NCBI GenBank assembly: GCA_022606135.1
Contig: JABYQN010000013.1
Coordinates: forward strand, 620,001-684,000
From: Fomes fomentarius
Lineage: Eukaryota > Basidiomycota > Agaricomycetes > Polyporales > Polyporaceae
Direction of reading: 5' to 3'
Length of the DNA: 64,000 nucleotides
This document shows positions 59,254 to 64,000 of the stretch, piece by piece. Below the pieces are notes generated by a model, which had not been told where the DNA came from, did no database searches, and saw only the letters and a list, made by a program, of their open reading frames with translations. Every line of letters starts with the position of its first letter. Position 1 is the stretch's first letter. The position numbers and the translations under genes were made by a program.

Positions 59254-60940
59254 TCAGACCTCATCATTCTCGACAGCACTGCCAGAATCAGGAGCATGAA
59301 TCCGGGATGTCTCCCCTGGCGCGGGGAGCGATGAGGCCAATGCGCCTATAACCCTATCGAAGTTCAAGCTCCTCATGGTGGATAGAGCGCTCTGGTGCAT
59401 TGCGCTGTTGTTGGCCTCCTGTAGGTCGATGAGGAATCTCGAGATGAGCACCGACGTGATGCTGACGGACACGCTTCATGTAAGTAGTTTTTCAGACAGC
59501 CTTGCTGAGCATTCTACTCACGGCTCTATGAAGAGAGCAATGTCACTTGTGGCGCCCTTGAAGTCTGCACGCGTGCGGAAGATCTGCAGGATTGACAACG
59601 TGACTTGACTGCCCAGAAACAGTCATTATGATGGTGCTTACCGAAAGTAATGAGAAGCTAAGATGAAGCACGTTCATGACGACGAGGACACTGTAATGCG
59701 GTTGGAAGGATCGTAGGCAGATTGGTGGAGGGATGCTTACATGAAATAGATAGCGCCTTGAGCAAACCACGAAGACAGGGTTGAGTTAGATCAACAACGG
59801 CACCGAAGAGTAGACACCGACCGTCTCTGAATAAGATGCTCGACAAAGACGTTCTCTGACCAAGTGCTTTGATCTCCTTGCTAGTGCTGTATGTTGTGGA
59901 CCATGTAATTCCCATGACGAGAAGGTCTGATGCAATCAGACAGACCCGAGAGACGATGGTCACTAGAAAGAGATCGTCATAAGCACGGAGTTAAAGTGTG
60001 TGACGATATCTGCCTACAACTAGGGCATGTATCAGCCACTGAACTAGGGTAGTCATGGTATAATCTGAGGAAGAAGTGTATCCGACTTACTGCTCTCTCG
60101 CGATGATAGACAGACTGTAGCTTATGTTGCAGCTATCGGCGTCGAATGTTACAGAAGCGTAACCCATCCCAACCTGTAAAAGTCAAACTATACCATCACA
60201 TATACAGCGAGGGAGCGGAAGGTTGGAGTTGCTCACATAGTTCACAACTAGAGGCACGCTGGAAGAAAGGAACACTGCGATCAATAGAGGCCATGATCGA
60301 GAACTAAGAGCGTAAGCCCTCAAAGTGGAGAAGACTCGATGCACAATTAGTGTGCGCATAATTACAAGCACCACTGAAATCACTTACGGGCCCACAGAAA
60401 GAATTGCATGAACTCCATAGACGACAACACGTAGAACTGCAGAACACAACTGTGGAAGAGCGGCGTAAGCACCGAATGAATGTACCAGAGTTGAGGGCCC
60501 TACCCCTGGTGTCACTTGTGAGTCAATTGATACGGCAAAGACTACTGAGATCGGTACCTTCGGAGTAGTCGGGCTTGGTAGCACCGCATATAGCAAGCTG
60601 ACCAGAATTGCCAAATATCGGTTGACAAAAAATAGTGCTGATGACATTGTGATCCTGCGTTTCCAGAAGAGCCCCACCTCGCAGTCAAATGTGATGACAT
60701 ATTCGTATGCGACAAGGCCTAGTAAAGTCGTCAGAGTCGTGTTCCCTTCGGTAACACTGCGTGATGCGGCCCTGGTGAGACAGTCAAGCCTACCAGCCAC
60801 AACTATGGATATGATAGTTTGAACTTGACTAGAAAAGGTAACATGTCAGTGATATCCCTCTGGACTCTGGATGGAGGAACCGTGACTCACAGGTCCGTGT
60901 ACGCTGCGATGATCTGGGCGACTTCGTCGGAGTCGGACAT
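59254..60940 (-). CDS. DUF6533 membrane protein, copy c (apparently intact)
   Basis: Multi-helix fungal membrane protein of unknown function. Exons splice to MSDSDEVAQIIAAYTDLQVQ, TIISIVVAG, the DUF6533 core LVAYEYVITFDCEVGLFWKR with ITMSSALFFVNRYLAILVSL, CSAVLRVVVYGVHAILSVGP, STLRAYALSSRSWPLLIAVF, NYVGMGYASVTFDADSCNIS, TIVSRVCLIASDLLVMGITW, RTSLSSILFRDG, AIYF, VLVVMNVLHLSFSLLS, and a tail SRFLIDLQEANNSAMHQ ending VENDEV. The segment around the loop before TIVSRVC requires two small introns (47 and 58 nt) to stay in frame. The 16-nt micro-exon after LFRDG is the normal length. An AT-rich TATA-like motif lies about 90 nt upstream (minus strand, near 61030). Closest to copy b. Confidence 0.84.
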
Positions 60941-61916
60941 GATTACGATGGTACGAGCGGATACTAGATACTTAGGAGGTGTGAGATGCAAGCTATGTTG
61001 TTTGGGCCTCCGAGCGGTCATCCTTACTATATAATGATCATTGATGACCGTTCATTTGAAAATTCCAGGGCCAAAAACAAGTCAAAGCCAGCCTTGAAGC
61101 TTGAACCGAGATGGAGACACATTTGTCAGAACTAGAGCGATGATTGCGTAGCAACTTCACGTCGAAAGTCACCATTTGAAGTTTCAGGCTATGCAGGAAG
61201 AGACCGGCCTACCGGTATATCTCCATTGCGTAAATTCCAGTCAAGGCGCAAGCGCAGCAACATTAGCCCCAAGCGGACAGCTATCTTGCCATGATTGGTT
61301 TTGTAGTACTTCCAACCGTTGATGTCGCTAGACTGGTTTTCGTAGTTGTTGACCTCTTGCAGGACACATCCTTCGACAGTTCGAACGAACGGGATTCTAC
61401 CACAGACACTCGATCTGCACTGCCCTAAGCTTGACCCTTTGTCAATCAATGTCATCTGTGGCTGTTGATGTTACGTCGGGCTGAAAGAGCGATCTGCACT
61501 TACGAAATGCCGGAGTGCAAGTTGAAATACGACGCGCGTTCTAGTCTGGCGATTGATAGGCCCATCGTCCTCTAAACCTCTCGGAACTCGCTATAAACTC
61601 GAAACAATGCTTCATGGTGCGCCCCTGGCGCCTGGAAGCACGCTTACGAGTCACAACCTGAGAAATAAATGGGTACCTCAATTGCGTGGCAATAGCTCCG
61701 GTCTGTTTCAACTTGGGCGGGTTTGGTGTTGTCAGGGTGTCGTATTTACCAATGGTACCGCGCAGCGCGCTCATGAGCTGGCTCAATATGATAAGATAAG
61801 ATAGATGTTGCTCTGGGCACACGATCGCAATCTAATATCCAGTACTCACTGTCTGTTACGTCCATCCTCCGCCTCCGCCTCCATTTCCAGTCCTCTGCAA
61901 GTCACATCTACCTTCG
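60941..61916. other. Divergent upstream region of DUF6533-c and TMA22
   Basis: About 1 kb between start codons. Minus-strand frames at 61189-61455 and 61541-61822 have no recognisable motif. The TMA22 leader just upstream of its ATG is pyrimidine-rich. Confidence 0.5.
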
Positions 61917-62829
61917 ATGGCGAGCACAGAAGAACCAACACCAGTTGAACCCTCTCCCGCGAAAGAGGTACTGTACTGCCAAGGTGACAAGCTCTTCATC
62001 CTCTCCGAGTCCGTCCTCCCGCCATCTCTAACATCGCGTTTCTCTGGGCTGGGGCAGTCTGCACATTCCCGGTGGAGTATTGCGAGTTTGGCTCAAGCTT
62101 CACAAAATGCAAAGAATGGCTGCAGGAAGCACACTCAGATCTGTATGACAAGTTCTACTCCGAAGGTGCGTCTCGCCCGGTATCGAGGCACCTAGTGCTG
62201 GGTCGAATGGATCTGGATCGCCGAGGGTTACTATCCTTGTCGCAGAGGCGCTGCAGGCGAAGATCGGAACGCTGAGCTTGGAGGCGCAACAGAAGCTGGA
62301 GAAGGACACGGCGAAGAAGGAGGCAAAGGCGTCGGCGAAGGCTGATGCGGCTCTGAAGAAGAAGATGGTGCGTTCCTCTCTTCATGCAGTCTTTGTTCGC
62401 GGATTCTGAATGACGTACTGCAGGCATCACAAGTGCGCTACTACAACGCTACGAGGTTCTGTTTCAATGCTGACATGCAGGGCCTCAGGTTACTATCAAA
62501 CGGATAGAGCGTAACAAGCGAAAACACGTCACTGCGATCCATGGGCTGGAAGCGTTTGGTGCGTGTCATACCCTCCCTCATCATAGTCGCACGCATATCT
62601 CAGCCATGCGCGCTCAGACGTGGACCTGAAGAAGGCGGCCAAGTTCTTCGCGCAAAAGTTCGCGACGGGCGCCTCGGTGACGAAGAACCCACAAGGGCTG
62701 GACGAGATCGTCGTACAGGGCGACGTCAGCGGCGAAATCGTCGAGATGATAGAAGAGGGCGTCGGGCTGCTGAAGAGCGTGCCCAAAGACAATATCGTTG
62801 AGGTAGAGGAGAAGGTCAAGAAGGGGTGA
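61917..62829 (+). CDS. TMA22: Translation factor TMA22 / DENR (SUI1 domain)
   Basis: With its partner (Tma20/MCT-1) it binds the 40S subunit and acts in ribosome recycling and reinitiation in the cytosol. Five exons, about 195 residues: MASTEEPTPVEPSPAKEVLY, then VCTFPVEYCEFGSSFTKCKE (the zinc-binding Cys-containing N-terminal part) and WLQEAHSDLYDKFYSE, a lysine-rich helix (KLEKDTAKKEAKASAKADAA), and the SUI1 domain (VTIKRIERNKRKHVTAIHGL; VDLKKAAKFFAQKFATGASV; QGLDEIVVQGDVSGEIVEMI). All junctions are in phase. The length and domain order match yeast Tma22. The last two introns flank short exons, which would be easy to miss in an automatic model. Confidence 0.93.
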
Positions 62830-63634
62830 ACAGCACCGAGGGGCGTTGCTTCATGTGGGGAGAGCAAGGGAAGATGTAACATCACTAGTGGTATGTCCTT
62901 ATTTTGTCTGAAGTCCCGTTTTCTAGAACTAAAGATCGGCAACGGCAACTGCGCAGTATCATAGCAAGGACACTATATCGCCGCACTTTGTGTCTCTATT
63001 GACCGTCCCCGCACACGCCTGCGTGAAGATATCTGTGCGTCGACCTCGAGCGATTGCAGGCCCATGCAACGGCGGTCGTAGCGAGGTAATGTGTCTTCTG
63101 TGGCTATGTAACCCGTGCATGGACCATGTCTAGGGTGCAGTGCCACAAGAATGGCCGATGCACCGATCTCTGCAATCTAGATTTTTGTCTTGTCTCAGAC
63201 TGAGACCAGGACTTCGATCGTCAACGAATGCACACTCGATCAAGATCCACGACGTCGAAATAACCATTAACGAGTACATTACAACATGCGGCATTACCCG
63301 AGGGAACGAACGTATAGTGATACATGACAGGAAGTACGGCGGCCGGGGCGAGAACGAGGACAACATCGTTCACTAAACTCCGCGCCCGTACGCAAGAGCG
63401 TCAGGCGGCTGCAGCCGTACAGCGCACAGTGACTAGCAAAGGAAAGGGTAGGATACAGGATAGTGTGAGTCCAGGAGGATAGGGTGATGCGATACATGGG
63501 TGATGATAAATAGCGATAACAAATAACGGCGTCCTCTGAGACGTGCGACCTCGCGGCATCACGCTAAGGATGGATGGGGAAGGAAGGGGAGCGTGTCACT
63601 GACATCGAGTCCTGGAAGCGAGCAGCGGAGGTCT
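62830..63634. other. Convergent spacer between TMA22 and the right-edge gene
   Basis: Holds the 3' ends of both neighbours. Two antiparallel frames at 63130-63376 mirror each other and show no motif. Confidence 0.5.
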
Positions 63635-64000
63635 TCAAACCCGACGGACGATGTCCACCTGGGCTTGAAAGACGGCATCATTGCCATCCTTGTTCGTGAT
63701 GGATACAAGGACCAGGTCCTCGAGGCGAACGGAGGAGGTGATCCTCCAGGTTGGGTCCACCAGGGAGTAATGCGCATGGCGCGCCTTCTGTAGTATCGCT
63801 CGTGAGCGCTTGCTCCCATCGCGCTCACGTGACGACTACACTCACGTCTATGAAACGATCGTAGGCGGTACAAATCTGTGCCGCGACTTCGCCCTTCGTC
63901 AAGGGCCGCCCATCCTTCGCAACCGCCAGGCGAATCTGCACATCGGTGTGCTGGTATCCTGGCCACTAGAGTACCGTGTGAGTAAGGGGAGTCGCGAGCT
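63635..64000 (-). CDS. C-terminal part of an unknown protein, cut by the right window edge
   Basis: Two exons are readable. The first (about 63967 down to 63845) follows an acceptor CTCTAG and reads WPGYQHTDVQIRLAVAKDGR then TKGEVAAQICTAYDRFID. The second, after an intron starting GTGAGTG, reads ARHAHYSLVDPTWRITSSVR, LEDLVLVSITNKDGN and DAVFQAQVDIVRRV, then stops at 63635. It looks like the end of a fungal-specific protein of unknown function. The upstream part lies outside the window. Confidence 0.5.

Noticed and set aside
1..64000. CRISPR arrays, rRNA, tRNA, riboswitches
   Set aside because: No regularly spaced direct repeats, rRNA-like blocks or convincing tRNA cloverleafs were noticed; by-eye reading cannot exclude a single intron-containing tRNA.
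1..64000. Retrotransposon or transposase genes
   Set aside because: No reverse transcriptase, integrase, DDE or hAT-dimerisation motifs were recognised in any frame; the only candidates are two short non-coding inverted structures near 45.3 and 46.8 kb.

Overview
The window is nuclear DNA of a filamentous basidiomycete, most likely an Agaricomycete of the polypore group. Genes are split by many short introns (about 48-60 nt, GT...AG). Three copies of the DUF6533 seven-helix membrane protein family, which is greatly expanded in such fungi, are present. No ribosomal, tRNA, CRISPR or recognisable transposase or reverse-transcriptase gene was seen. The lineage is inferred; the gene structures are read from the sequence.

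Left part (1-15.1 kb): the 5' end of an unknown minus-strand gene, a peroxisomal CoA diphosphatase (Nudix), a small chorismate-lyase-like protein, two DUF6533 membrane proteins on the plus strand, and a decayed auxin-efflux-carrier-like (PIN-like) gene facing them. Housekeeping core (16.4-31.7 kb): an auxilin-type J protein (SWA2), mitochondrial methionyl-tRNA synthetase divergent from it, an F-box-like protein, a cytochrome P450, and a Cdc4-type F-box/WD40 protein. Transporter region (32.1-45.9 kb): two very large ABCC-type ABC transporters, head to tail on the minus strand. Right part (48.8-64 kb): two PIN-like carriers on the plus strand, a DUF1963 protein, a third DUF6533 gene, TMA22/DENR, and the 3' end of an unknown gene.

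The most striking structure is an apparent inverted block duplication. DUF6533-b(+)/PIN-d(-) at 10.8-15.1 kb mirrors PIN-f(+)/DUF6533-c(-) at 53.9-60.9 kb. Within each family these are the closest pairs among the three copies. The two halves have decayed differently: PIN-d carries many indels and is a pseudogene, while PIN-e and DUF6533-c look intact.

Four genes (DUF6533-b, PIN-f, ABC copy 1, the F-box-like gene) are each broken by one missing base inside a mononucleotide run. This may be real decay, but the shared type of lesion makes an assembly or base-calling artefact a serious alternative. About 40% of the window is intergenic; short open frames there show no family resemblance or splice logic and are not called as genes. 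Most coordinates are genomic spans from start to stop codon, introns included.
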